Source: Clostridia bacterium UC5.1-1D2 (GTDB taxonomy: Bacteria > Bacillota > Clostridia > Lachnospirales > Lachnospiraceae). Taken from it: DNA of 64,000 nt. The notes beneath the pieces are model-generated. The model made no database searches, was not told where the DNA came from, and was given only the letters and a program-made list of their open reading frames with translations. Positions 39,407 to 48,316 of the stretch are shown here, piece after piece; positions within the stretch are counted from its first letter, which is position 1, and every line of letters starts with the position of its first letter. A program made the translations under genes and the position numbers. The stretch is taken from contig BBZN01000015.1 in assembly GCA_001304855.1 (NCBI GenBank), forward strand, positions 1 to 64,000, in the 5' to 3' direction.

Positions 39407-40687
39407 TTAGTCTGCCGCCGGCTGGTCCACAATGGGAATGATATTGGCAGCCTGGGCCATCACTGTGACAACCCGGGCCTGCCTGGCAGCCAGGCTCATT
39501 TCCAGCGCCTCCTGAAGGCTGGAAGCGCTCTCCAGTTTGGCGTCTGCAAGTTCTTTAGCGGAAATTTTATCGGTGACAATAATAACGCGGCCTTTTTTAA
39601 GCGCCCGGGCGTAGTTGAAGGCTTTATTGTTGCCAACATTGAACCCTTCCTCTGCGTAGCGGTCGATAATGCTCTGAACCGTTGGACACTGAACCATCCA
39701 GCTGCGGAAGGTGGCCTCTCCAAATCCGTCCCTGCATTCTGCCACAATGATAAAGGTGCAGTCTCTGGTCCCCATCATTTCAGCCACTGAGAGGGCCTTC
39801 TGGGACTGGTACAGATCGATATCCCTGGGAAATCCTCCCGGGCTGGCGATGATAATATCCCCGCGGAGGGGGATATGTACCTCGCTCACCTCCTTACACA
39901 TGGCTACACCCGCAGCATGGGCCTGCTCCAGGTCGCCGGCGACAAAATTAAAAAATTGCTTGTGGGGATCCTGGACTGCATTGACCATAAATCGAACATT
40001 GGCTTTTTTCGCTGCGTCCAGAGCGATCTCGTGAAAGGGATTGCCATAAATAAATCCCATGGCCGGTTCATACTGGTATACAGGGAAGGAGTGGTGGATG
40101 TGCAGGGTCTTTAAGCCTGCCACTCCGGGAAGAATGCTTTTACGCCCGCCGCTGTAGCCTGCTGTATGGATGGGGGCGATAAGTCCGGTGGTGATCAGAA
40201 GGCTGCACTCTGTGATCAAACGGTTTACATAAACAGGCACTCCCCCGCTTGTGCTGCCGATACAGATCATGGCGGCCTCGTCCCTGCAGTCGTGGGCTGC
40301 CGATTTCAAACGTTTAAAATAAGTTTCCCCCATAATGCGGGCGGCCTCCTCCTTCGTGGGGGCGCGGTGGCTTCCTGTGGCAAACAGCACTGTAATGTGG
40401 CTGTCCGGGATCCCGGCCTGCTCAAGCCGTCTCATAATTGCGTCTAGAATCAGCCTATTGGGACCAGGACGGGTGTGATCGTTCATAACAATAACAACGG
40501 TATCCTCAGGAACTGCAATCTCATCCAGGGGAGGAGTGCCGAAGGGGTGGTCCATGGCTGCCTCCAGCATGGTTTCCAGGGGCGTTTCCACATGGTTTAC
40601 CGGGGGATCAATGATTTGAAGCTGAAGATGATCCGGTATTGATGCAGTTTGAAATCCGTCACCGTAAGGTAATCTGATTGTTTGCAT
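39407..40687 (-). CDS. LarA-family nickel-dependent hydroxyacid racemase (426 aa)
   Basis: Member of the lactate racemase LarA family, which uses a nickel-pincer nucleotide cofactor to invert 2-hydroxyacids. Seen: 'VIVMNDHTRPGPN', 'FATGSHRAPTKEEAARIMG', and 'HTAGYSGGRKSILPGVAGLKTLHIHHSF' with the conserved Lys and His that bind cofactor or nickel. Intact and of full length. The neighbours (hydroxydiacid transporter, tartrate dehydratase, citrate lyase) suggest a malate/tartrate-type acid rather than lactate; that is inference. No larB, larC or larE cofactor genes are in the window. First gene of a three-gene minus-strand operon; AAAGGATATTGCCTT precedes the ATG. Confidence 0.85.
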   Translation of the reverse strand: MQTIRLPYGDGFQTASIPDHLQLQIIDPPVNHVETPLETMLEAAMDHPFGTPPLDEIAVPEDTVVIVMNDHTRPGPNRLILDAIMRRLEQAGIPDSHITVLFATGSHRAPTKEEAARIMGETYFKRLKSAAHDCRDEAAMICIGSTSGGVPVYVNRLITECSLLITTGLIAPIHTAGYSGGRKSILPGVAGLKTLHIHHSFPVYQYEPAMGFIYGNPFHEIALDAAKKANVRFMVNAVQDPHKQFFNFVAGDLEQAHAAGVAMCKEVSEVHIPLRGDIIIASPGGFPRDIDLYQSQKALSVAEMMGTRDCTFIIVAECRDGFGEATFRSWMVQCPTVQSIIDRYAEEGFNVGNNKAFNYARALKKGRVIIVTDKISAKELADAKLESASSLQEALEMSLAARQARVVTVMAQAANIIPIVDQPAAD

Positions 40688-40818
40688 AAGGCAATATCCT
40701 TTCTTGTTTACTCAGGAGTGTGACAGAGATGTTTGTTGTAATAGTCCTGATAATAATTTGCCGGAAAGGTTTACAGACTGCCGGATCTGTATACGAAAAC
40801 AGAGTGTTTCACAAAAAT

Positions 40819-40848
40819 ATTATAAAATTTATAGGACGGAGTTGTAAA
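40819..40848 (-). promoter_or_regulatory. Promoter of the larA operon
   Basis: On the minus strand TTTACA, 18 bases, TATAAT, giving a leader of about 125 bases before larA. Two TTGGTnnnACCAA-type dyads lie upstream of it. The 40688-41076 gap holds only these elements. Confidence 0.55.
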
Positions 40849-40899
40849 TGGGCAATTATACTGAAAAAGAGGACCTCCGGTTGGCAATAATAGATAAAA

Positions 40900-40912
40900 T
40901 TGGTCATACCAA
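40900..40912. promoter_or_regulatory. Operator site 1 (TTGGTCATACCAA)
   Basis: Perfect TTGGT-n3-ACCAA dyad, upstream of the larA-operon promoter. The same element occurs at 41931 and 41999, flanking the transporter promoter. Confidence 0.7.
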
Positions 40913-40934
40913 GATAATTGAAAATAAAGAAAAA

Positions 40935-40947
40935 TGGGTCATACCAA
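40935..40947. promoter_or_regulatory. Operator site 2 (TGGGTCATACCAA)
   Basis: One mismatch to the dyad; its centre is 35 bases from site 1. Confidence 0.65.
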
Positions 40948-41076
40948 AATGAAAAAGCTGTCGCAAAATGGATTTCTCATACAAGATATCGGCAGGATCG
41001 AAACTGACAAATACCATATCTTGCTGAGATTTTACATTTTGCGGCAGCCGCTTCAGCCCCCATGGGCAGCATAAAA

Positions 41077-41805
41077 TCAGGTTTCCTGATTCAGTTCCTC
41101 GATGAGGAGTGAGATGTTATCATATGTATCCATCAGGTGTATCGATACATAACGCTCGATTTTGGAGGGGCTGTTTTCACTTACAGCCCTTAAAATAGCC
41201 AGGTGATCCCGGTGGCGCTTGGCAGGAGGCATGGTAACGAAATTCTGAGATTCCAGATACTCCCTCCAGATAGCGCATATACGGCGGTGGAAATCGGTAA
41301 TATAATGGTTGGGCTGTATCGTTACCAGCATATGTTCCAGGACAATGCTGGGCTGCCCAAAGGGTTTTTCCCCTTTCCCGGACAGTTCCAGCATAGTCTG
41401 GTAGGACTGGTCCTCCAGGTCATAGAGCTGCTGCAGCTGTTCCTGGGTGATGATTTTCGCAGACTGCTTGATAGCATAAGTTTCCAAAAGAATACGGGTT
41501 TCCAGAAGTTCCTGTATGTCGTGGAGGCTCAGCTTATCTTCTATGCTCTTAAGGGGAAGGATGGAGTCAGGGAGCTCCGCCATATTGATGTAGATGCCGC
41601 TGCTCCTCTTGATTTTCAGATAATCGTTGGCCGCCAGTATCTGCAGGGCCTCCCGCACGCAGCTCCGGCTCACTCCCAGCCTCTGGGCCAGCTCCCGCTC
41701 GGGGGGAAGTTTATCGCCTGAGGTGAGATGTTCCTCACGTATAAGATTCAAAATATTTTTAACTGTCTGCTCGTAAATCAGAACTTTTTGCCGTGGTTTA
41801 GTCAT
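41077..41805 (-). CDS. GntR-family (FadR subfamily) regulator of the hydroxyacid regulon
   Basis: Winged-helix N-terminus ('LTSGDKLPPERELAQRLGVSRSCVREALQILAANDYL') and a C-terminal FCD domain ('ELLETRILLETYAIKQSA', 'DFHRRICAIW', 'HLMDTYDNISLLIEEL'). Intact, about 242 aa. Start ATG 41805 (MTKPRQK) has GAGGA at good spacing; a GTG at 41817 is possible but lacks one. Its gene lies between the larA operon and the divergent transporter operon, and four TTGGTnnnACCAA dyads, a form typical of FadR-type operators, sit beside both promoters. Likely ligand: a hydroxydiacid or its metabolite. Confidence 0.85.
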   Translation of the reverse strand: MTKPRQKVLIYEQTVKNILNLIREEHLTSGDKLPPERELAQRLGVSRSCVREALQILAANDYLKIKRSSGIYINMAELPDSILPLKSIEDKLSLHDIQELLETRILLETYAIKQSAKIITQEQLQQLYDLEDQSYQTMLELSGKGEKPFGQPSIVLEHMLVTIQPNHYITDFHRRICAIWREYLESQNFVTMPPAKRHRDHLAILRAVSENSPSKIERYVSIHLMDTYDNISLLIEELNQET

Positions 41806-41930
41806 AGGATTCCTCACAGTGTACTTTTATTATTTCTTAAGCATACCACAGGTTTTGGGGTTTTGCAAAATATTTATGGAGCAGGGGGGATACTTTGCGG
41901 CCAGGGGGAGGTAAAACAGGCGAAAAAGAA

Positions 41931-41943
41931 TTGGTCGTACCAA
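41931..41943. promoter_or_regulatory. Operator site 3 (TTGGTCGTACCAA)
   Basis: Perfect TTGGT-n3-ACCAA dyad 14 bases upstream of the -35 box of the transporter promoter. Confidence 0.7.
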
Positions 41944-41957
41944 AAATAAAAAAACAG

Positions 41958-41986
41958 TTGACATTCGCTGTGGAATAGAGTATCTT
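41958..41986 (+). promoter_or_regulatory. Promoter of the transporter/tartrate/citrate-lyase operon
   Basis: TTGACA, 17 bases, TATCTT, bracketed by operator sites 3 and 4; site 4 covers the predicted first transcribed bases, an arrangement fit for repression. Confidence 0.7.
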
Positions 41987-41998
41987 TAAAATACAGAG

Positions 41999-42011
41999 TT
42001 GGTCAGACCAA
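41999..42011. promoter_or_regulatory. Operator site 4 (TTGGTCAGACCAA)
   Basis: Perfect TTGGT-n3-ACCAA dyad at about +6 to +18 of the transporter promoter. Confidence 0.7.
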
Positions 42012-42092
42012 TGTAACCAGCATTGCCGGATGCCGGTTGCCCATTGACACATGTTTCTTATGAATCAGTATTCAACTAAAAGGGGAAAACTT

Positions 42093-43403
42093 ATGGGTAC
42101 AGAAGAAAAAGAAAAAATCTTTTTGGAACGATTGTATGTTTGGTTATATTCCAGCTAAATATTTCCTGATTATGCTGGCTTTGCTGTTTGCAGGCCTGGT
42201 TTTTAATGTGAATGCGCCTGGATTTTTAGGGGGATTTACGCTGTGTTCCATTCTGGGACTGCTGCTTGTAAAAATCGGGGACAACACTCCCTTTGTAAAA
42301 ACCTATCTTGGAGGAGGCGGATTTGTGGCAATATTCGGGGCAGCCATAATCGCCTATGCCAACATTTTGCCGGAGAGCACGTCCACGATGCTGTCCAGCT
42401 TTGTAAAGGACATGGATTATATCGGATGGGTGGTGGCAGGCCTCATCTGCGGCAGCATTCTGACCATGGACAGAAAGCTTCTGATTAAAGCGGGAATACG
42501 GTATTTTCTCCCTGTTCTGGCAGCTATATTTGGGGCTTTTGCACTTACAGGATTTGCAGGGATGGTCAGCGGGTACGGATGGCGGCAAGCCATATTGTTT
42601 GTAGCTCTTCCTATTATGGGCGGCGGCACTTCTGCAGGGGCAGTTCCCACCTCCGAGACATACGGAGCCCTGCTGAGCCAGGGCAGTGAATACTATCTAT
42701 CCCTGCTGATGCCTGCCGTAGTAATCGGAAATGCGCTGGCTGTTATATCTGCCGGCATTCTCAACAGTGTGGGCAAGAAAAGGCCTTCAACAACCGGAAA
42801 CGGCGTACTGATGAAAGGCTTTACTCTGGAGGAGAGAAGCTTTGAGAAAAATCCCATCACCATTATGGCTTTGGGCAGGGGATTTGTGATGACAGGCTGC
42901 TTTTTCCTCATAGGACGGCTATGTTCCAAAGCCTTCCCGGGTATCCATTATTATGCGTGGACCATTATAGCCTGCGCGGTCTGCAAAATATTCGATATCA
43001 TACCGGAGGACCTTCAGGCGGATTTGAGCCAGTGGTATGAATTTATGATAAAGGTGGGCGCCGGACCTGCAGTATATTTTGCTATTGGTTATGTGTATAC
43101 GGATTTGGGCGTTGTGATTGCAACATGAGCGTGATTTATGTACTGCTCACGCTGATGACCCTTTTGGGGGCCATTCTGGGCGCATGGTTTATGGGAAAAG
43201 CCCTGGGGTTCTTTCCTGTGGAATCCGCCATTACTGCAGGATTGTGTATGGCAAATATGGGAGGCAGCGGCGATATTGCCACTCTCGGGGCTGCAGACCG
43301 AATGGAGCTGATGCCCTTTGCCCAGATTTCATCCCGCATAGGAGGCGCAATTATTATTCTTATTGCCAGTTTTCTGCCGCTGCTTATCGGAAAGGGACTG
43401 TAG
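42093..43403 (+). CDS. 2-hydroxycarboxylate transporter, CitS/MaeN-type (2HCT family; frameshifted)
   Basis: Sodium- or proton-coupled uptake of citrate/malate-type acids. Polytopic, about 440 aa. Family signatures: 'IMGGGTSAGAVPTSETYGALL' (first GGxG reentrant loop) and 'CMANMGGSGDIATLGAADRMELMPFAQISSRIGGA' (second loop with the substrate-binding Arg). The start ATG 42093 has AAGGGG; the frame shifts near 42115 (A-run short by two) before MFGYIPAKYF, and again near 43132 (GCAACAATGAGC read as GCAACATGAGC). First gene of the operon under the dyad-flanked promoter. Confidence 0.87.
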
Positions 43404-43499
43404 AGTCATTCCACTCAGTGGAAGTGACATGTATCGCACGTAAGCGGCCGGAATACGGCCGCCAAGCGCTCATAACAAGGAAACAAGGAGGAATTCCAG

Positions 43500-44397
43500 T
43501 TGACGGATAATCAGACCAAAAAATATTTACGGATATAATGGAGAAGTTTCTGGATTTAAGCTGCAAGAGGCTTCCCGATGACGTGTATGAAAAGCTGAAG
43601 GAACTAAGGGATGGGGAGGATGATCCCATACAGAAGGTGGTGTACGAGGCCTACTTTGACAACCTGGATAAAGCGTTGGCCCTGGATCGGCCCTGCTGCC
43701 AGGATACGGGACTGCTGCATTTTTACGTTACTGCAGGCAGTGAATTCAAACATATGGACATGGTGGAGGATGCCCTCAGGGAAGCAACCCACAGAGCCAC
43801 CTGCAGCGTGCCTCTCCGCCAGAACACGGTGAACTATTTGAGGAGAGGAATACCGAGGACAATACAGGTGAACGGATGCCCTGGGTTCATTGGGATATTG
43901 AACCGGGCGGCGGGGAACTTGAGATCATCTGCTACTTTGCAGGGGGAGGCTGCTGCCTCCCCGGAAGAAGCCAGGTATTTAAACCCTCAGACGGATACGC
44001 GGCCATTGTCCATTACGTATTTGACGCAGTTTCAGATCTTGGAATCAATGCCTGCCCGCCTTTAATTGTAGGCATAGGGCTGGGGCATAATATGGAGAAT
44101 GCGGCTATGCTCTCCAAAAAGGCATATTTGAGGCCTCTGGGAACCCATCACCACCATCCAAAGGGGGAAAAGCTTGAAAAGGACATTCTGGAAGGGTTAA
44201 ACCAGCTTGGAATCGGCGCTCAGGGATTGAGGGGCAGCCGCGTGGCCATGGAGGTACATATCGAGTCCAGCGCCAGGCATACCGCAACGATTGCAGTAGG
44301 TGTAAATGTCGCCTGCTATGCCCACCGGCGCAGCGTCATTCGGTTCAAGAATGACATGTCTTATGAAATTCTGAGCCACAGGGGGGTGACATTATGA
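43500..44397 (+). CDS. ttdA: L(+)-tartrate dehydratase / class I fumarase alpha subunit (frameshifted)
   Basis: Iron-sulfur hydro-lyase subunit. The TTG start at 43500 follows AAGGAGG. A lost A near 43530 joins TDNQTKK to IFTDIMEKFLDLS. 'DRPCCQDTGLLHFYV' holds a cluster Cys; another shift near 43862 leads to 'VHWDIEPGGGELEI', 'ACPPLIVGIGLGHNMENAAMLSKKA' and 'VAMEVHIESSARHTATIAVGVNVACYAHRR'. Restored length about 299 aa, as for TtdA or the N-terminal half of class I fumarase. Stop and next start overlap (ATGA), so subunits are translationally coupled. Tartrate versus fumarate/malate cannot be decided from sequence. Confidence 0.85.
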
Positions 44398-45011
44398 AAC
44401 GTGTGCTGACTACGCCGCTAAAAACAGAGGACTTAAAGGATCTGCGGATAGGCGACATCGTCTATCTCAGCGGATATCTGGTAACAGGCCGGGATGATGT
44501 GCATCACAGAGTAGTCCGTGAACATATGAAATGTCCGGTCGATTTTAAAGGAATCGCTATTTTTCATGCAGGTCCTATTATTAAGGAAAGCCCGGAGAAA
44601 AATGAGATGATCTCCATAGGCCCCACTTCCTCCATCCGCATGGAGCAGACGCAGCCGGATTTATAAAAGAAACAGGCGTAAAGGTTATGGTGGGTAAAGG
44701 CGGCATGGGTGAAAAGACCGCCAAGCCTGTAAAGAGTACGGAACCATACACTGCGTATTTCCGGGGGGCTGCGCCGTTCTGGCCGCCACGATGGTGGAGG
44801 AGATTGAGGGCGTATATTGGAGAGAACTGGGGATGCCGGAATGTCTCTGGGTTATGAAAGTAAAAGAATTCGGCCTTTAATCGTATCCATTGATACAGAG
44901 GGGAACAATCTGTTTCTGGACAATAAAGCTTACTATGCATCCAGAAAAGAGAGTTGTGAGGCCCCTATTATTGACAGCGTAAAGGATTATCAGAAGATTG
45001 AGGTTCAATAG
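44394..45011 (+). CDS. ttdB: L(+)-tartrate dehydratase / class I fumarase beta subunit (frameshifted)
   Basis: Partner of the alpha subunit: '[37 protein letters not shown]', '[14 protein letters not shown]', then '[33 protein letters not shown]' after a missing base near 44660, and '[27 protein letters not shown]'. A further shift occurs near 44730-44770 ('[31 protein letters not shown]'). Restored length about 206 aa. The product with alpha would be oxaloacetate from L-tartrate, or malate/fumarate interconversion. Confidence 0.85.
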
Positions 45012-45078
45012 AGAATAACGGTTTATCGCGGTATGAGATATAAATCTTATACCGAATTTACAGGGAGGGACAGATTCT

Positions 45079-45351
45079 ATGAATATAGTGAGAAGCGCCG
45101 TGGCGGGCACCCTGGAGTCTAGCGATGCAATGGTAGTGGTGGAACCCTGGAGCCCGGGGACAAAGGTGGAGATTGAGTCCGTAGTTCTGGAAGAATATGG
45201 GGACCGGATACGGCAGGTTGTGGACGGTCTGCTCAGGGAGCTTCACGTGACGGGCGCCAGGATTCAAATTACGGACAGGGGGGCTCTGGACTGCGTGATC
45301 AGCGCGCGGCTGGAGACTGCATTACACAGGGCCAGGGAGGTGCAGTCATGA
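45079..45351 (+). CDS. citD: Citrate lyase acyl carrier protein (gamma subunit, 90 aa)
   Basis: Carries the 2'-(5''-phosphoribosyl)-3'-dephospho-CoA prosthetic group. The attachment Ser lies in 'AGTLESSDAMVVVEPW', and the family pattern 'GDRIRQVVDGLLRELHVTGARIQITDRGALDCVISARLETAL' follows. Intact, of usual length. The start has CAGGGAGGGACAG. It overlaps citE by four bases (ATGA). Confidence 0.93.
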   Translation: MNIVRSAVAGTLESSDAMVVVEPWSPGTKVEIESVVLEEYGDRIRQVVDGLLRELHVTGARIQITDRGALDCVISARLETALHRAREVQS

Positions 45352-46218
45352 GGCGGACGATGCTATTTTTACCTGGGAATTCACCCAATATGGTTATAAA
45401 CGGGGGCGTCCTGGGAGCAGACAGCATTATATTTGACCTGGAGGATGCAGTTTCCCCGGATGAGAAGGACGGGGCCCGCATTCTGGTAAGAAACGTGCTG
45501 AGGGCCGGCCGGTTTCCGGATTGTGAGATTATTGTGCGCATTAACGGGCTGGATACTCCTTACTGGGAGGAGGACGTGGAGGCCATAACGCCCTTAAAGC
45601 CGGATTTGCTGATGCCCACCAAGGTCAGCGGAGGAGATTATATAAAGAAGCTTTCAGAGAAAATGGCAGAGGTGGAAAGAACCCATGGACTGCAGGAGGG
45701 AGGGGTGGGCCTGATTCCCCTGCTGGAGACAACCCTGGGCATAGAGAATGCCTTTCACATTGCAGTCTCGGATCCAAGGGTGAAAGCATTGTACCTGGGG
45801 GCGGAAGACCTGACTGCAAATCTGCGCTGCAAACGGACGAAAAAGGGAGACGAGATTTTTTACAGCCGTTCCCGGCTGGTATGTGCAGCCAGAGCAGCAG
45901 AGATCGACGCATATGACACGCCCTTTACGGAGATTGATGATATGGAAGGGCTGGAGGCGGACGCCCGTCTGGCCAAAAGCCTGGGATTTACGGGAAAGGC
46001 AGTCATCTCCCCAGACATGTGGAGTGCGTCAACCGGTATTCAGCCCTTCCCGGGCCGAGATAGAACATGCCAGGTCTGTGTTTGAGGCCCTGGAGGAGGC
46101 AAAACGTATGGGAAAGGGAGCCGCTTCCCTGAAAGGAAAAATGATCGACGCTCCCATCGCGGCCCGGGCCAGACAGGTGCTGGAGGCAGCTGAAATTATA
46201 TATGGAGGTGGGGTATGA
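45348..46218 (+). CDS. citE: Citrate lyase beta subunit, citryl-ACP lyase (one frameshift)
   Basis: Splits citryl-ACP to oxaloacetate and acetyl-ACP. TIM-barrel of the HpcH/HpaI type: 'MLFLPGNSPNMV', 'ADSIIFDLEDAVSPDEKDGARILV', 'IIVRINGLDTPYWEEDVEAI', 'LIPLLETTLGIENAF', 'ALYLGAEDLTANLRCKRTKKGDEIFYSRSRLVCAA'. The frame shifts near 46030-46050 and continues 'VFSPSRAEIEHARSVFEALEEAKRMGKGAASLKGKMIDAPI' to 46218. Restored length about 290 aa. It overlaps citF. Confidence 0.92.
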
Positions 46219-47621
46219 TGAAAGGGAAGATGGTGGAATCTCTGGAGGCTGCTGTGAAAGCTTCAGGACTTAAGGATGGGATGACATTTTCCTGCCATCA
46301 CCACCTGAGAAACGGCGATAAGGTTATGAATCTGGTGTGCAGAACGCTGGAAAACATGGGCTTCAGGGATTTGACACTCAATGCCACTTCCATACATAAT
46401 GTCCATGAACCTGTGGCAGGACAGATTGAGAGAGGGGTAATAAGGCGCATTATCTCCCCCTATATAGGAGGAGCGCCCGGCCGCGCCATATCGGAGGGGA
46501 AGCTTAAAGATACGGCTGTATTCTGCACCCACGGAGCAAGACCCAGCGATTTGGAACAGGGAAAAACCCATATTGACGTGGCGTTTATCGCGGCGCCTGC
46601 GGCAGACTGTATGGGGAATTTTTCGGGAAAGTACGGCCCTGCCGCCTGCGGCTCCATGGGATATATTTTCAGTGACGCCGTGTGCGCCCATAAGGTAGTT
46701 GTGATTACGGATCACCTGATGGAATATCCACTGTCCGATTTCTCAGTATCCGAGGTTTATGTGGATTATGTGGTGGAAGTTGACTCCATCGGCGACCCGG
46801 CGGGAATTGTGTCCAGCACCACCAGCCTTACAAGGGATCCGGTCGCCCTGCGCATTGCAGATTACGCCTCCAGAGCCATACATGCCTCCGGGCTTCTGAA
46901 GGACGGATTTGCATTTCAGACAGGGGCAGGCGGAGCCTCCCTGGCTGCGGCCGCTTACCTCAGGGAAATTATGAAGGAGGAGAAAATAAGAGGAAGCTAC
47001 TGTACCGGAGGTATCACCCGATATATGGTGGAGATGCAGCATGAGGGATTGTTTGAGAGCCTTTTGGATGTACAGTGTTTTGACTTGCAGGCAGTGGAGG
47101 ATCTCCGGGTAAATCCCGGACACAGAGAGATATCCTGCTCCCACTATGCAAGCCCCACAGCCAAAAGCTGCACTGTGGACAGCCTGGATGTGGCAATTTT
47201 AGGGGCTACGGAGATAGACACTTCCTTTAACGTAAATGTGCACACGAATTCTAAAGGAATTATCATGGGAGGAAGCGGAGGTCACAGTGATGCTGCACAG
47301 GGCGCAAAGATGGCGATGGTGGCAGCCCCCTTAATTCGCGCCCGACTGCCCCTTATCTGCCAGCGTGTAAATTGTATCTCCACTCCGGGCACAACCATCG
47401 ATGTGCTGGTGACCCAGTACGGTATGGCCGTCAATCCAGCCAGAGGAGATTTGGCGGAGCGGTTCAGGGCGGCAAAACTGCCTGTTTTTGATATCAATGA
47501 TTTAAAAATGCAGGCGGAGGAATTATCCGGCGTGCCCAACAGGGTTAAACCTGCAGGAAGAACGGTTGCAGAAGTGTACTACAGGGATGGCAGCCTTCTG
47601 GACAGGATTGCCGGGGTATAA
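46215..47621 (+). CDS. citF: Citrate lyase alpha subunit, citrate:acetyl-ACP transferase (468 aa)
   Basis: Exchanges acetyl for citryl on the CitD prosthetic group. Seen: 'SCHHHLRNGDKVMNLV', 'SIHNVHEPVAGQIERGVI', 'THIDVAFIAAPAADCMGNFSGKYGPAACGSMGY', 'AFQTGAGGASLAAAAYL', 'GIIMGGSGGHSDAAQGAKM' and 'CISTPGTTIDVLVTQYGMAVNPARGDLA'. Intact, but about 40 residues shorter at the N-terminus than many CitF proteins (about 505-515 aa), since it begins directly at the 'MVESLEAAVKASGLKDG' block. Last gene of the operon; no citC, citX or citG follows. Confidence 0.93.
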   Translation: MMKGKMVESLEAAVKASGLKDGMTFSCHHHLRNGDKVMNLVCRTLENMGFRDLTLNATSIHNVHEPVAGQIERGVIRRIISPYIGGAPGRAISEGKLKDTAVFCTHGARPSDLEQGKTHIDVAFIAAPAADCMGNFSGKYGPAACGSMGYIFSDAVCAHKVVVITDHLMEYPLSDFSVSEVYVDYVVEVDSIGDPAGIVSSTTSLTRDPVALRIADYASRAIHASGLLKDGFAFQTGAGGASLAAAAYLREIMKEEKIRGSYCTGGITRYMVEMQHEGLFESLLDVQCFDLQAVEDLRVNPGHREISCSHYASPTAKSCTVDSLDVAILGATEIDTSFNVNVHTNSKGIIMGGSGGHSDAAQGAKMAMVAAPLIRARLPLICQRVNCISTPGTTIDVLVTQYGMAVNPARGDLAERFRAAKLPVFDINDLKMQAEELSGVPNRVKPAGRTVAEVYYRDGSLLDRIAGV

Positions 47622-47677
47622 TGAGGAAATCTTCTCCTGCATTAATTGTTATTGCCGGATTTCACGAAAGAAACCTC

Positions 47678-47706
47678 TTGCATTTCCTGTCGTTTCATGC
47701 TACAAT
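47678..47706 (+). promoter_or_regulatory. Promoter of rpmE
   Basis: TTGCAT, 17 bases, TACAAT. Confidence 0.6.
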
Positions 47707-47712
47707 GTTTAA

Positions 47713-47909
47713 GCTGTCTGGATTGACGGCAGTTTTACCGTCCGCGTGAGTCGGAACCTTACGGAAAGGGCGGGTTAAACTTGAACAGTGCTGATATTTG
47801 TGCGTTCTGGTGACGGTGCGGCTGCACCGGCTGCCTGCGATGTACAGAGGCAGATTGGCATACAGGCCGCGGTCGGAAACCGCAAAAATAATAGTAAGAG
47901 GTGAAAATC
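47713..47909 (+). promoter_or_regulatory. Structured leader of rpmE (possible L31 autoregulatory leader)
   Basis: About 200 bases of GC-rich untranslated RNA with several local pairings (for example GGTGCGGCTGCACC near 47815 and GCCGCGGTCGGAAACCGC near 47867). Firmicutes L31 genes are known to carry conserved leaders. Assignment rests on position, not on a checked consensus. Confidence 0.35.
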
Positions 47910-48116
47910 ATGAGAGAAGGAATCCATCCAAGTTATTACCAGGCAAAGGTAGTTTGCAACTGTGGCAATGAGTTTGTAACCGGCTCTACCAAGGAAGACA
48001 TCCATGTGGAGGTTTGCTCCAAGTGCCATTCTTTCTACACAGGACAGCAGAAGGCTGCCGCTGCCCGCGGACGTATTGATAAGTTCAATCGTAAATATGG
48101 TATGAAAGCTGATTAA
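47910..48116 (+). CDS. rpmE: 50S ribosomal protein L31 (68 aa, zinc-binding form)
   Basis: Ribosomal large-subunit protein. Starts '[27 protein letters not shown]' and ends '[14 protein letters not shown]'. Four cysteines (CNC near residue 16 and CSKC near 36) mark the zinc-containing C+ type. GAGGTG precedes the ATG. Intact. Confidence 0.95.
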   Translation: MREGIHPSYYQAKVVCNCGNEFVTGSTKEDIHVEVCSKCHSFYTGQQKAAAARGRIDKFNRKYGMKAD

Positions 48117-48120
48117 TGGA

Positions 48121-48174
48121 TCAGAAAAGATGAGGGTTGGGCTTGTACGGGGCTCAGCCCTTTTCTGAGTTTTC
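48121..48174 (+). terminator. Terminator after rpmE
   Basis: TCAGAAAAG...GGGTTGGGC pairs with GCTCAGCCCTTTTCTGA; a short T-run follows. Confidence 0.5.
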
Positions 48175-48316
48175 GGGAAATTTATTTTAAAGCATGTTGG
48201 CGGGATATCCTGCCGCTGGCGGTAATGGGGATCGGATGTCCCGGCGCCTGCGGTTGAGGGGTTTGACTGTACTTAACAGATATTGGATTGTGACTGACAG
48301 AAAGGTAATACGCAGA

